A stretch of DNA of 64,000 nt from positions 1,178,001 through 1,242,000 of the forward strand of contig NC_135778.1 in NCBI RefSeq assembly GCF_028453695.1. The letters run 5' to 3'. Of this stretch, positions 49,393-61,355 are shown piece by piece; the first letter of the stretch is position 1; every line of letters begins with the position of its first letter. The position numbers and the translations under genes are program-made. The DNA is from Augochlora pura. Taxonomy: Eukaryota; Arthropoda; Insecta; Hymenoptera; Halictidae. The notes under the pieces were generated by a model. That model worked only from the letters and a program-made list of their open reading frames with translations, ran no database searches and was not told where the DNA came from.

Positions 49393-50430
49393 CAGTTTAA
49401 TCAAATAGTAAAATTGTTATAGAAATTATTAGATATATTTAAGATGGAAGAGGTGTATGCGATATCAAACATATTAATACTGTATAGTTACTGAAAAATT
49501 TATTAATCAAGAAGCTTGTAGTTATATGAGATCTAAAAGAAGCTTAGCGATTTTACTTTAATCAATAAATTTCAAAGAAGTTCCTACGCTATATTATTTC
49601 AGGAAATATGTTGGACCACGTCTGAAATTGTTATCGCTGATGAAAATTTACTAATCCTCTGGCATTCGCCCATTTGTGTGAAAAATAGTTTTATCCGCCA
49701 TCGGCATTTGCCTTTGTAGTTAAAGACTCGACGCCGTCTTGGTGTCAGTAGCATCAATCTGTTATCTAGCTGGTGAAACCAAGTTGATATCACTAGTAAA
49801 CAAAGTGTTGATATCTTTTCTAATACCTCTATTACATGTCAAAGTATCGCCTCGATTATCAGCCAATAAACAGTGTTGTCCTATATAATTCGGTGGTCTA
49901 CGGATTAATTTACTACCGGCAATTTTTGAAATACGTCAATCACTAATTTTCAACTTCCAGCCACACAGCGTACTTTAAATTACACATCAATACCAACCTT
50001 GTTTTACACTGCTGCAGTTCTACCGAGATAATAGGTAGCATAAATTATCACAGAGTTAAAGAAATGATACGAATACGAATGAGATTACCGTGCAAGCTAT
50101 TGGATCATTGTGAGATTGTACAGAAAATAGCGCCCGGTAGACAAATCTGAGCATAATACATATGTATCTCGTAGAGGCATTGACGATCATTTCTTTTCTG
50201 ATTTCTAAGAGGGAACGGGTAGACAGGAGAACGCCAGGTCCTTCGAGGATGATTTTAGGACACCGGCACGGGAAATCCGGGATGAAAACGGCGTCGGGAC
50301 GCCACCGATCAGTGCTGCCACTATGGTTAGCGGCCGCCGGCCGCGACAGCGCGTCGCCGGCAGCGAGCGCGCGCTCGGTCCTCCTCGGCGGCGTTCGGGC
50401 CTTCTCGCGTACAGTTATGGTAAGGGAACG

Positions 50431-50465
50431 TCAGTCACTCTTCGGCGCTCGCGCGGAAGAGTCTG
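50431..50465 (+). promoter_or_regulatory. Candidate TATA-less core promoter (Inr plus DPE-like) for luna
   Basis: TCAGTC at 50431-50436 matches the arthropod initiator consensus TCAKTY exactly, with A+1 at 50433. At +28 the sequence AGTCT matches four of five positions of the downstream promoter element RGWYV. No TATA box lies about 30 bases upstream. Weaker initiators (TCAGTG) occur at 50309 and near 50669, so the true start site may differ. Confidence 0.3.
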
Positions 50466-50619
50466 TACGCATTAACGGTTGGGGATATCGTCGCTCCCTG
50501 CGGAGTGTTAAATATCTCGTAGGTGTTCGATCGTCGTCGATCCACAGCGACGTGTGTCCGCCACAGTCTTGGATCATTAGTGACCGGCACCGATCGAGAA
50601 CGGTGACGCGACGCCGCTT

Positions 50620-50649
50620 ATGGAAGTGTCGCGGGAAAAAAGCCGGTAG
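50620..50649 (+). other. Upstream ORF, 9 codons, in luna leader
   Basis: An ATG at 50620 opens nine codons ending at TAG 50647-50649. It lies in the probable luna leader, 1.2 kb before the main start. Whether it is translated is unknown; it is listed because several short uORFs precede the main ATG. Confidence 0.3.
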
Positions 50650-50674
50650 TCGAGCCGCGTGTGTTTCTCAGTGC

Positions 50675-50731
50675 ATGTACACGAGTTTCCCAGTCGGAAC
50701 GGACGCGAAAAGTGCCAGTGAGGGCGTATAA
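50675..50731 (+). other. Upstream ORF, 18 codons, in luna leader
   Basis: An ATG at 50675 opens an 18-residue frame (MYTSFPVGTDAKSASEGV) closed by TAA. It is the second complete uORF in the leader. No similarity is recognised; a regulatory role through ribosome capture is inference. Confidence 0.3.
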
Positions 50732-51185
50732 TTTCGGCATCGTCCAGCTCGTTTGCCAGCGTAGTTGCCAGCAATTCGTAGAGGGATTCGATGAGAGGTA
50801 TCGGGAACGAGTGACACGGTCGAGCGAAGGAACAGGAAGAGGCAGAAGACGCGATCGGAAAGGGAACGATAGAAGCCGGATGAATCGAACAGACAACGGG
50901 TCGCGATTCCGGCCGGCGTTTTGACGTTTCGTGTTCCGCGGTCAGAGAGAAGATTCCTCGGTTGTTCCCCCGTGTTCCACGTATGATGGATGCTGTCGCG
51001 CGTGTCTCGTGTTGTACGCGACGCTATCAAGAACAGACAGAGCGTCGAGTCGCGCAGCCAGCCTCGTTCCAGTGAGTTTCACCTCTCTGTCACTCCCTCG
51101 GCCGGTCCGTATATCGTGTTCGTGCAGTGCCGCGTGCGTTTCCAACGATTGTACTAGCGCCGGCCTGTGGCAGCAGCGGCCGCGG

Positions 51186-51212
51186 CAGCAGCAGCAGCAG
51201 CAGCAGCAACAG
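51186..51212 (+). repeat. CAG trinucleotide run in luna leader
   Basis: Seven CAG units followed by CAACAG. It precedes the luna start by about 640 bases and is outside the coding frame. Confidence 0.92.
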
Positions 51213-51847
51213 TAAAACGCCGGTAGGCGCTGCAACGTGCTAGAGAGAGAAAGAGTGTTGGTCTCACGGTACGAAGCAACGGTGTTCGTAGTGTTTGTGC
51301 GCGCGCGGAAAAAGGAAGCGGTTAGCTGGGTCCCTCTCTCTCTCTCTTTCTCTCTCCCTCCCTCTGTATCTTCCACTCTCTCTCGCTCTTTACCCCTATC
51401 ACCTATCCCTCTTTCTCTATCTCTCCCGTTTTACTCGGTGTATGTGTGTGTCGCGGTCATCCTGCTTCAACGGTGACGTTGTGACCACCGTGTCGGTGCT
51501 TCTTCGATGATAAGCACGTGTGCGTGCCACTACCTGCTGCGTGTACGTGCGTGCGTTAAAGCCGCGAGCCGCGTATCGGCGTGCAGTTAGTGACCGCGTT
51601 GCGTTACCATCTAAAGTCTATCTCCCTCTCTGTCCCCCTATATTCTACGTGCACTGCCACGGTTTTCTATTTGGTTCGTTTCCACCTCGTGCCCGGTTTA
51701 TTTGATTTTCCCTTCGACACCGTGCGGCTTCCGCCGAGTGGTCCGCTCTCGAAGATAGTTCACGTCCGGATACGGTGCCATCTCTCTGTCTCTATCTGTG
51801 TGCCGAAGTTCACGCATCAGTTACAAACGGATCGCACCGGAGTAACC

Positions 51848-51949
51848 ATGGATATCCTGCCGAGTGGGAACATATTTAGGGAGTTGCAGGACATACACGA
51901 CACCGGATACTTTTCTGCACAGCCGTCGCTCGAGGATCATTGGCAACAG
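51848..51949 (+). CDS. luna: First coding exon of KLF6/7-type transcription factor luna (partial gene)
   Basis: This exon encodes 34 residues beginning MDILPSGNIFRELQ and ending SLEDHWQQ. It matches the conserved N-terminal activation-domain motif of the KLF6/KLF7 family (insect luna), whose pattern is F-x-E-L-Q-x-x-H-x-T-G-Y-F-S-A-x-P-S-L-E-x-x-W-Q-Q. Family members are nuclear zinc-finger transcription factors that bind GC/CACCC boxes through three C-terminal C2H2 fingers; those fingers are not in this window. The exon ends in phase 0 at CAG followed by GTAAGA, a consensus splice donor at 51950. The family continues with T-C-x-E-L-E-R-Y-L, so the break is where the next exon should resume. 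The start is the first in-frame ATG after an in-frame TAA at 51557, and its context ACCATGG is strong. Family identity is recognised from the motif; orthology to luna rather than another insect KLF is inferred from its closeness to KLF6/7. Confidence 0.87.
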
Positions 51950-54900
51950 GTAAGAATATACACATGTTGTTGTTTCAACCATTCCATGCGCGCACACCGG
52001 GCAAGCTCCTGCTTTCACCCTTTCGTGCGGACCAAACTGAAACACGTCGGGTCGAACAACGTCTCGCGTTACGAGACACGCTCTCGTCAACGGACAGAGA
52101 CACGTCGACCGTGAATTTCAAACGCGAAAAGCCGCCTCGTAGTAACCTCGACCGCTATGTTCGAATCTCTAACGGTCAACGCCGTAATCCGTCCCGGTAC
52201 GCGGACTCCGGGTTCAATGGCGTGAAGAAATAAACTAATTCCGCACACCTCGGTGAACACCGACATTCCAAGCTAGCTCAACAATTTTTCTTTCGTTGCT
52301 CGACGTTTTTATCGTCCACGGTTACTGTTGCGCAAACGATTCTACGGTAATCCGGACGCCATTTTTCTTCTGCATTTAAATCAACAAATTCGGTGCCGTT
52401 ACACGAACACAAAACTTTCAAATTACACTTTGAAGCAACAAATTGAACTTCTATTATAATGTCTCGTTTCAACGAAAACATAAAGAATTCAACGCGTTAT
52501 TCGATAGTATGGGTTACTTTAGCAAACAATCGTAAAATGACTGTCAAACTGCTGTCAAAAAGTATATGACAGAGTCGAAGTATTTTAGTTAATGAAATTG
52601 AAACTAGAAAATTTGGATTTACTTTATACGCGACGGGATGGTCGTTTGGATATTTGAAAAATTGTTGGACCAGTGACCGAGCAGGAAATTGGGTCGCGTA
52701 TTTTCGCTGGGATTTTTTGGTTGCGCGGACGGCATTTAAATCGATTACCGATATGCAGCCGGGCATTATGACTGGACGACCTTGAGCCAAGGTATTAGAT
52801 CGGTGTGTACGTTCAGTGACGCGGCCGAGCGTACTATAGACGGCGCGTCCTGTTTGTTTACGAGTGTGCAATGACCTTCCAGTGGCCGGGGAAGGCAGGA
52901 GGGACGCGTACTTATTCCCCATTCAATATCTCAGGCCGGAGTACAACAGTTTCCTCGCTTCGTTAAAATGGCACGAGTGACGTCACTGGTTGCACCGTGC
53001 GCGCCCGCGTGGCGTCGGGACTTAACGGTTTATTATCACGATCGCCGTCGCACCGCCACGGAGCCAATTTGCATCGCTTTCTTTTTTTCTCTCCCCCCGC
53101 CCGCCTTTTAATTGTATCTCCGCGAAGCCGCCTTTTGTTCCGCCATTTTTATTTCCACCGTAGCTCGGTAAAAATTCACCCGCTTCGAGCTAATTATTGC
53201 CTCCGTCTATTTCAGTGCCTGTTGTCGATTCTTTTCTTTTCTTTATTTTTTTTTAATGGAGCGATAACAATAACTCGCAATAGTATGAAATGCTGCGAGC
53301 GTATTGGTGAAGATGATTTCGAACAATTTCGAAGCGAGCCGAAGCGATAAATTGGAAATTGCCACTTATTGAGTCTTGATAACGATAATGCTTGGATAAC
53401 TAAGCATATTTAGTAGAATTCGAAGCTCGAGTTGTTTTTCGTAGCTCTAGTACAGTTACCAACCGCGTTATTTCATTTGCTTTTCTATAGACGCGACGGG
53501 TATATTTATTGCTTGGATTTGATCGCACAAGTTAAATTCCCGCAGTTTGTTTATTCTTCGCTCACGAAGTTTATTTCGTTATCCGGTTGAAACACGTACG
53601 CGCAGCTTTCGAATAAGAGATCGTTTCGTCGCCTAGCGAGACTAGGCGTGAGAGAATTTCAAAATACGCGTTGTTCGTTTGTGTCAACACTGTGGATTGT
53701 TATCGGAACAACGAAAAATGCGTCGCTGGAAAAAAAAAATCGAAAAAATTCGCACGATACCGATGACGTCAATTTATACATAGTGGTAATCGCTTGCTAT
53801 CATCGACAATTTGCCGATAACTGATTGATAAGTCCGATTTATGTAACATCGGGGCATCGATAATGCAAAGGAACATTAAGTCGAGATACGAGTTTTTTTC
53901 CAAAAAAAAAAAAAAAAACGCTAAAGAAATTGAGATCAACTAGGGAAACGAGCGCGACGCTATTGTTTTATAAATTTCCACAACCTTGCGCTACATTTTT
54001 CCGTTGTGCAATCAATCTGAATACCTCGGTAATTATGTAAGACGCCGTTCCGTGCAACAATTCTTCTTGCTCCGTTCCACGGTTTCGCTTTTCCATTAAG
54101 TTCTCCCGATAATCGATGGTCTTCTAGTAAAACATGCAGAACTGCAACGTTCTTTCATTTCCCAGCTAAAATCGTGCAAGTTTCGTTTCGGGTAAAAGTT
54201 TGACGGTAATTTTCCGAGCTATTAAGAATACGAGACACCACCGATGACACGATCGTGGAATCGGTGATAAACGCGGCGCATTCTTCGCGTAAAACCACAG
54301 AACCACGGCGCCGAAAGCAATCGGGAATTAGTAGACGGCGCGGCGGAGGTCAGAAAGCTAATTGCAAAGACATTTCGAGTCTTGTGAAAGCGCCGTGGCG
54401 TTTCTTTCGGTGTCCTCGTTGCATCGTGAGATTTTATCGAGGCGTTTACGTAATGCGTTTCAATTATCGTCCGTTTAATTACCGATGGCGTATCTGATCG
54501 TTAGCCCGCAAGCGAAATTTACGGCGAGGAAATCTCGGTTTGTCGCTTGGCACTCGACATTTGACCTGCGCAACATTGTTGGGAGGGGGGGGGAGCCGGG
54601 TTTAGTTTGGCACCGTGCCTAATTGAACGTCTCGAAGGGTTTCCACTGGAAAACCGTCCGCCACTTTACCGACTTTGCCCGCTTTCTCCTCTTTCTCGCT
54701 AATTACCCGTACGATCGGCTGTTTTTATTATCGACCAAGAAACACGTCGCGCGTCGACCGCCTGCGGATATCCCCGTCCTTCCCCGAGATCGCGGCTCCA
54801 TCCTTCCACTCGATTACCGTCTTTCCGCGTTTACCTTACCGTTTCTTTAATTACAGCTTTACTCGTTGCAACACAATCGTAGAAATTATCGAGCATACTC

Positions 54901-55141
54901 GTTATAGCGCAAAATGTTGTCGTTTCTTGGTAATGATTATGCTCGTCGAAAACAGCTATCAGGTTAAGTCGAATATATACTTTGATGCCTTTCTGAAATT
55001 TTATATTCTCCGACAGTGTTGCATTTAAAAAAAACACGAAGGAAGACATGCGCTATAATTATAGCAACAGTTAACTGGTTGGTAGTGTAGTCGTACGTTG
55101 TAATTAGAGCCTTGAAATTAAATTTAAACGGGAATAAAGTA

Positions 55142-55420
55142 TTAGGTTGGTGCGCATGAAATGTTGGATTTAGAAATGAACAGTGAAAACATTTCCTTTT
55201 TAAATAATATTCGTGTTATCAAGGTATGATCTAGTTGATTTAGCATACTTTTCCCAGCCAGTTTTTAATGTATAAATGCTATTTCTAAAGAATTTCTAAA
55301 GATGCACGAATATCCGCAAAACTCAAAATGAATGACAACAATACAGAATTTTTAAAAAATTCGTTTCCGGCGAAATACGACGCTGTTAATACACGATGAG
55401 AGGTAATATTTAACGCAATG
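55142..55420 (+). mobile_element. Mariner-like element remnant (5' end)
   Basis: A TA dinucleotide (55140-55141) is followed by TTAGGTTGGTGCGCATGAAA, which matches the typical mariner-family terminal inverted repeat start TTAGGTTGGTGC. AT-rich sequence follows without an open transposase frame. I do not see the opposite terminus, so the right boundary is approximate and the copy is probably truncated. Confidence 0.55.
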
Positions 55421-58181
55421 TTAGCAACTTGGATCTTAAAGCCACGGTTTCATTGAAATCGAATATTGGACTGGTTTTTTTCGGTGCAGTTGTCTCGTGT
55501 TTTCGTAAAAGTTGTTTGCGCCTCGTCGCGTCGACGTTGTTCGGCGTAATTTATCTTCGGATTCCACGGTGAAACGAGGCGGATTAGACGAATGCAAAGG
55601 TCGAGTTCCCCGCGGGCGGGGGCCAGTCTTCGAATCGCGTTTCATCAGACTTATCCGAGCGGATACAATGGAATTTTCCTGGATGTTCGAACATCCTCGG
55701 ATCATTGATTTATTTGTCGCTTCGGTGGACGCGCTAAAGAATTCTTTGAATGCAGTCCTGGGATTAAGACAGCGATCTTAGCCGGGATTATGCGGAGGCA
55801 GTCATCGTCGTCATTTTACTTGCTAATTTTCCTCTCGAGCGAGCGAGCAGAGCTACGACGATCGACGGTAGCTAAAATACTCGTCCAGCGCCTCGATATT
55901 TCAAATTTCGATGGACTAATCCGTGGGTCCGTTGCCTTCTGTATTCGAGTTGACAGCAGAGGCTTGAAACCGTACCGAGCCAGAAATCGTACTATAACGT
56001 TTGCACATCGAAATCGATGTAATACAGAAAACTCTGTTACCAAATTACCAAAAACTCTGTTTCACATGTTCCGAGTTAAGATTTTTGGACAATACAGTTA
56101 CAACTTCTGAATTTTATTTTATTTGTATGGCGTTATGTGTACAAGGCAACTTTATATTAATTATAAGACACGTATTTTACTTTTATTAGTTATTTATTCG
56201 GTTCATTATTCTATTATTCTTAACATATTTTTCAGTTCCAATTACCGCACTGATATTAAAAACAAACCTCCATTTTCAATTTCGGTGTCATTAGCATCGC
56301 TTTTAATTTTTGAGATCCGAAAAATGTTACGAATAAGTATACTAACATTTTCATAATTGAAAATTCACTATTTCGGTTTCTAGATACGTATAAGCCTTAT
56401 CAAGATAGAATCGAAATCTAGTACACCGAAATCTAGAAATCTAGTACATCGCATTACAGTACCGGAAGGAGCGCGAATTATTGTACGGTGGTTTTTTTCT
56501 GCGAAGGCGAACGTTTCGACGTGTCGAAAAAGCGGATGATGGTTCCCGGAGCGTTTCGGTGACCATTCCCTAAGTAACACGATGATGTACATCGACAGCG
56601 TCATCCGATAGGCGAACAGATGGCTGGGTCACATCGACAACACGACAGCGGAGGTTGCGTGACCGATAATGCGATTCGACAGGTGCTCGCTTGTATATTC
56701 TTGTATTCGGAACTTTACACGGTCCCCGTTTCGCCGACAATTATCGTCGCCGGCGACAAAACGAGCGTTTGATGCGCCCTCCCGTCAAAACCTATGTAAC
56801 CCGGCCGATTTTCGACAAACGCGCGCGCTGATCGAACCATTCCGTTCGATTATGCAGTCGATATTCTCCGATCCCCCACCCCCGAAACCGTCCGTCTGCC
56901 ACGGACCACGAGATTCCGACACCTAAATCGGCGGCGCGCCATGCTCAATTTAAATACATGTTCGACCGACGAAAAATTTGCTCGTCGTGCTCGGTATGAT
57001 CGCGAAGTTAGGCGAACCCTCCCGGCTCGAAGCTCGACGGAACGAGGAGATGGAGACAATGTCGCGTGCGACTAAATGCCGCTATTAGCTCTAATCCGTG
57101 TATGATTAGCGCAACGCGATCCTTGATCACTATGCAAATTTCTGTTTTTTTTGCGAGACGGCCGATGAAAGCTCCGGTTAGCTGAAAATTTGCTACTTTG
57201 TTAATCGTTTCGGTAGGCGGGGACGCGATCAATCCGTGTCGCTTAGTTGGAATTTAAATAGCGGATCTTTATGCAAATTTCAATTACGTTCGATTGTGCT
57301 AATTTACTGTGGTGTAGGAATTTGACGAAATAACTTAGGAAAATCTGTTCGCTCTCTTTCTACTATACGATGTTTTTACACCGTGTGTAATTCCGAGCTA
57401 ACGTCAAGCAGAAAATGACGAATTATCTGAAACTATTGTGTCTCGGTAAATTGTGAGAAGATCAGAGTACAGAAGTCTAAAATTGTCGTGAGAAAATCTT
57501 GGACGTTCCCAGGGCGCAATTGTATCGAAGATAAAATTATAAAAGAGCGAAGTTGGCCAGCAAAAAGTCTACGATTATGTGTACTTGGCTACCAGGTACG
57601 CGCACCTGGCTGAAAGATGCTGGCTCGCGCGAGTCTGGCTTCGAGATACAATAAAGACCGGCAATAATCAGGCTCGGACCGAGACACGATCCGAAGCTAT
57701 CCTTTTAACTATAGGAAGCGACTGCGTAGGTTTGCAAGAAGAACATTGCATCGGCCGGGCGCACCGATTAGGTTCGCAGTTGGATCACTTTGCGCCGAGC
57801 GACATTATGAAATGATAAGATTCGCGGTAGTTTTCCAGCGTTTAATTAGTTGCGGCTCGGCGCACAGGATCGATCTGTTTCCTCTGTTCCGACTTTATAA
57901 ATAGCGGGGTTCTTGCGAGAGTGTCTACCGTCGCCGGGATAATTATAATAATTACGAGGAGCGCGGTGCACCGCGCCGACGAGAAAGAATCGACGACGAA
58001 AATAACGAATGTAAGACGCCGGACGACCTTGCCGATGTTTCCTTTCATCTAACACCTGATGCAATTACTGAAATACGTCCCACGTATCGAGCCGCGATGA
58101 ATTATGCATTTCCTGATACGCTAAGCGGATCAGCAGGCCTGCAATATGCGAGTTACCGCGCGCCTGACGCGACGAGCCGAT

Positions 58182-58205
58182 TCTCTCTCTCTCTCTCTCT
58201 CTCTC
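58182..58205. repeat. (TC)n microsatellite in luna intron
   Basis: A TC run of 24 bases. Confidence 0.92.
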
Positions 58206-61200
58206 GCACCCTTGGTTCCTTCTTTCACGAATCACCAAGTATATAAATACTTTTCGCGCAAACAATACAACGACCCGCTCGAATAATCAATCGAGCCGGC
58301 AGTTTCGGTTCGGGACACATAAATATTTTCTGCCGGTATTGTTTTCGACCGGTCGATTAACTCGCGACACGGGATTCGTCGACTTGCACGCCGCAGAATA
58401 TTTTAAAAAACATATACGGGAGTGCGTGCACCGGTACGAATTGAATTTTTCACCGTTCCGATCGCAACCCGTTTCTCTGATTACCGAGCAGCAGCAGCGG
58501 CAGCAGCAGCAGCATTTTTCCGTCCCCATTACTCTCGTGCCCGCCCCGTTTGTAATCAGCTATTGGTTACCGGATAATTATATGCCGTTCGCATCGCATT
58601 AATTAAAATACTACGTGACGAGTTGAAAAGTTGCGAGGGACTCGGATTTCACCGACTCCGATGTATTAATATTGATGATTATTCGAGGGGCGCGCGGAGA
58701 AACCAATGGGATAGAAATATTGATCAGGCCTTCGCGCTGCCGCCCGAAGGATTCGCCTCGATGTTTCACCGGTTAAATGTTTCAAATGCAATTTTATTTC
58801 ACTGTTGGACTCCCTTCGTCAAACGAAGCTTATAACACCGTTCCGGGTTTATTCGTTTCGTAAGCATGTTTCTCGGTTCAAATATCGCGGTACTGAATTT
58901 CATACTTCCAACAGAAATAATAATCGATTTCTCGCGAGTCTGTATCTTTAGGCTTTATTCGCGATCCTCTCATCCGTCTCTCGCATCGAACGTTCGATCA
59001 CCCTCGTTCCAACTCCTCGGCACACAAATTTTGTCTGACCTCATACGCTGTAATTTCCTCGGATCCTGCATCACGAATGATTTCATCGATCTATTGATAG
59101 CCTCTACCCGGTTACATTTGCACACGCTAGAGACAATAATTGTCTAGATTTATCGAGATCCTGCTTTGTAAATTGTTTCATCCGCACCTCCTTACCCGCA
59201 GCGACAACATCACAGGCTTTGCGATATCATCGTTGATCTCTACACACTCTACGTTGGACCTACAAACCGCGATTCCATCATTCGGCTCACGTTTTATGAA
59301 CTTTGGCAGCGTTACGGTCGTCCGGTTCTCTTTCGCCATGCGTCGCGATCCCTGTACAGTTCCAACAAAGCATCGGCGGAAGGAATCGGGTCAGAACGGA
59401 CCCAGGTTCCAGTTAAGATCCAGCCCAAGGATATTCGGCTTGTTTACCGAGCGACGCGCGAAATCGGGGGGTCTTTTAACGATGCTGCGTCGCGTCGGCT
59501 AGGCTCTCCGTGTTTTACGAGCACGCGCGCGAAACTCGCGTAAAAGCAGCAATGATCCCCGGGAACAAGAACCCGCGCCGGGCAGCGACGGCGGGGCGTG
59601 CAACACCGATGCGAAACTTTTCCGCGCATGAATTATAACCGGTCGTGACAGTCGCCGCGGCATCGGCGATATTTTTGTTTCCTCCTCGCGCGCGCTCGCT
59701 CGCGTTGTCGCCGCTTCCACTTCGCGTCGCGTATTACGACACACTCGGCCCGTGCGCGATATTTTATGGCGCGCGCGTGTATCGGCGGCACGTCCGTGCG
59801 CGTGTATGCAGGTTTCACAATCCCCCCCTTGTACATATATCCCTTCTCTCTCTCTCTTTTTCTCTCTGAAAACCGTCCCGACCGCGCCGACGTGTCGCGC
59901 GTATTGCCGACAATCTCTTTCCCGCCGTCGCTGTCTCTCGTCCTTTTTCTTGTTTCTCCTCGCCCAGGCTAGCCGCCTTCTCGAGAATGGCAACAACGCG
60001 CTTATCTATCGGGAATTTCGTGAGAGAGTTTCTTTCCCCGCCACTTTCACCCGGTCTTGTATTTCTTTCCCTCCTCCTCCTCCTCCTCCTCCTCCCCCCG
60101 CAGCCCGTCGCCTTCTCTTCGCCCACGATTTCATGGACAGCCGACATAAATAACCGGGTACAACATGCGAATCCACGCGGATTGAAAATTCGCTCGTACA
60201 ATCCATTGTAGCCCGGGAAGATCTCCGGAACGATCGTGGCTCCGTTGGGATCCGCGGTGATCGAGACCGGGCAACGTGAACCGATCCGAACTTGCGAAAC
60301 TTGCGCCGTGCACGGAATGAAATCCTTCGTTGAATGGAATCCTTCGTTGATCGCGAATGGCGTTTTGACGGATCTCGGAGGATCGGTATGTTCCGCTTTA
60401 AAAATCTGGCGTGCGTCGTAAGGATCTTTTGATTTGGAATCTGATCATCCAATCTGACTGTTCCGTAGAAATGTCCTTCGATTACCAACCCGTCAGCATA
60501 TTATTCGAGTATCGAAGCCAACGTTGTGATAGTCTTAGAGTCCTATATTTGTCGTGCAATATGCAAATGTACATTAGATTACGTAATTGCTTTACTGGCG
60601 TGAAAGTCTTCAGTTCGGTAGCATCTTGGAGCGATTTCAATCGGAACGCGTTCGAAACAGGGATAGCCCGGTGAAGAACCCAGGTGACCAGAGGTATCGA
60701 GCAAGGTTGATAAGGCCAGCCGTTAACTATCCGCAAACTCGCTGGAGCAATTCGATCCCGTGACGTTTGAAATTACGACAGTTTGGCAAGCGGGACACGC
60801 GGCTGGGAAGAAAACGCGCGCGGTGGATCGGCTCGGTAGAAAAGGAGGTTGTGCCATCGAAGGTTAACAATGCCACGTTCCGTAGCCACGGCTACAATGG
60901 CATCTTTCGCATCACTCACATTGCGAGCCATTGTACCGGGAAACCATTGTTTCTCGTCCCATTGCGCGCATCGGTGGCCCAGAGGCGGCGGCGGCGGCAG
61001 CGGCGGCAGCCGAGGGGTGTCGACGGGGCTGCGAGGGGCGGGTTTGCCAGCGCAGAGATAGGGAGGGGGTGAGGGGGGAGAGGTGGAAACGGGCCGCGGC
61101 GGGCCGGGAAAGGAGTCGCGGGAGTACGAACGAGACAGAGTCGCGTACCGTCACGGCGGCCCGTGCTCGAGACAAAAGCGTTACGTCAGGCCCATTCACC

Positions 61201-61335
61201 CAAAACGCCTTTGTGCGTCCGGATATTCTTATTTCAATGGCAACAAGAGGAACGGAACAGTGGAGACACCGGCTGCCGGAGGATCGGCAGGGACTGGCAG
61301 CGGTGCACCGGCGCAACGGCACTTGGTCAAGTCGC

Positions 61336-61355
61336 TGAGAGAGAGAGAGAGAGAG
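61336..61355. repeat. (GA)n microsatellite in luna intron
   Basis: A GA run of about 20 bases. Confidence 0.9.

Larger units (their letters stand above)
42172..50430. other. Intergenic DNA upstream of luna, no gene recognised
   Basis: Notable items are an ATTA-rich stretch at 43263-43313, the TC run (44660-44709), a poly-G run near 46008-46021, a GAGAGAGAGC array (46998-47066), a CGG run (47533-47553), and a 12-bp-stem hairpin (49362-49392). TTAA plus GGGTTAA strings at 46745-46855 do not form a convincing element. Confidence 0.5.
50431..51847 (+). other. Probable long 5' leader of luna
   Basis: This GC-rich stretch leads without a recognisable gene boundary into the luna start codon. It carries at least seven upstream ATGs (for example at 50620, 50675 and near 50789, 50981, 51439 and 51506), a CAG run at 51186-51212, and CT tracts around 51336-51430. 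Such features fit a long, translationally restrained leader of a developmental regulator. A GTGAGT string near 51070 could be a splice donor, so part of the leader may be intronic. The extent is inferred from position and base composition only; transcript data would define it. Confidence 0.45.

Noticed and set aside
51581..51847. In-frame open extension upstream of the luna ATG
   Set aside because: The frame is open from a TAA at 51557 but contains no ATG before 51848, so an N-terminal extension would need a non-AUG start. The ATG at 51848 has strong context and matches the family's N-terminus.
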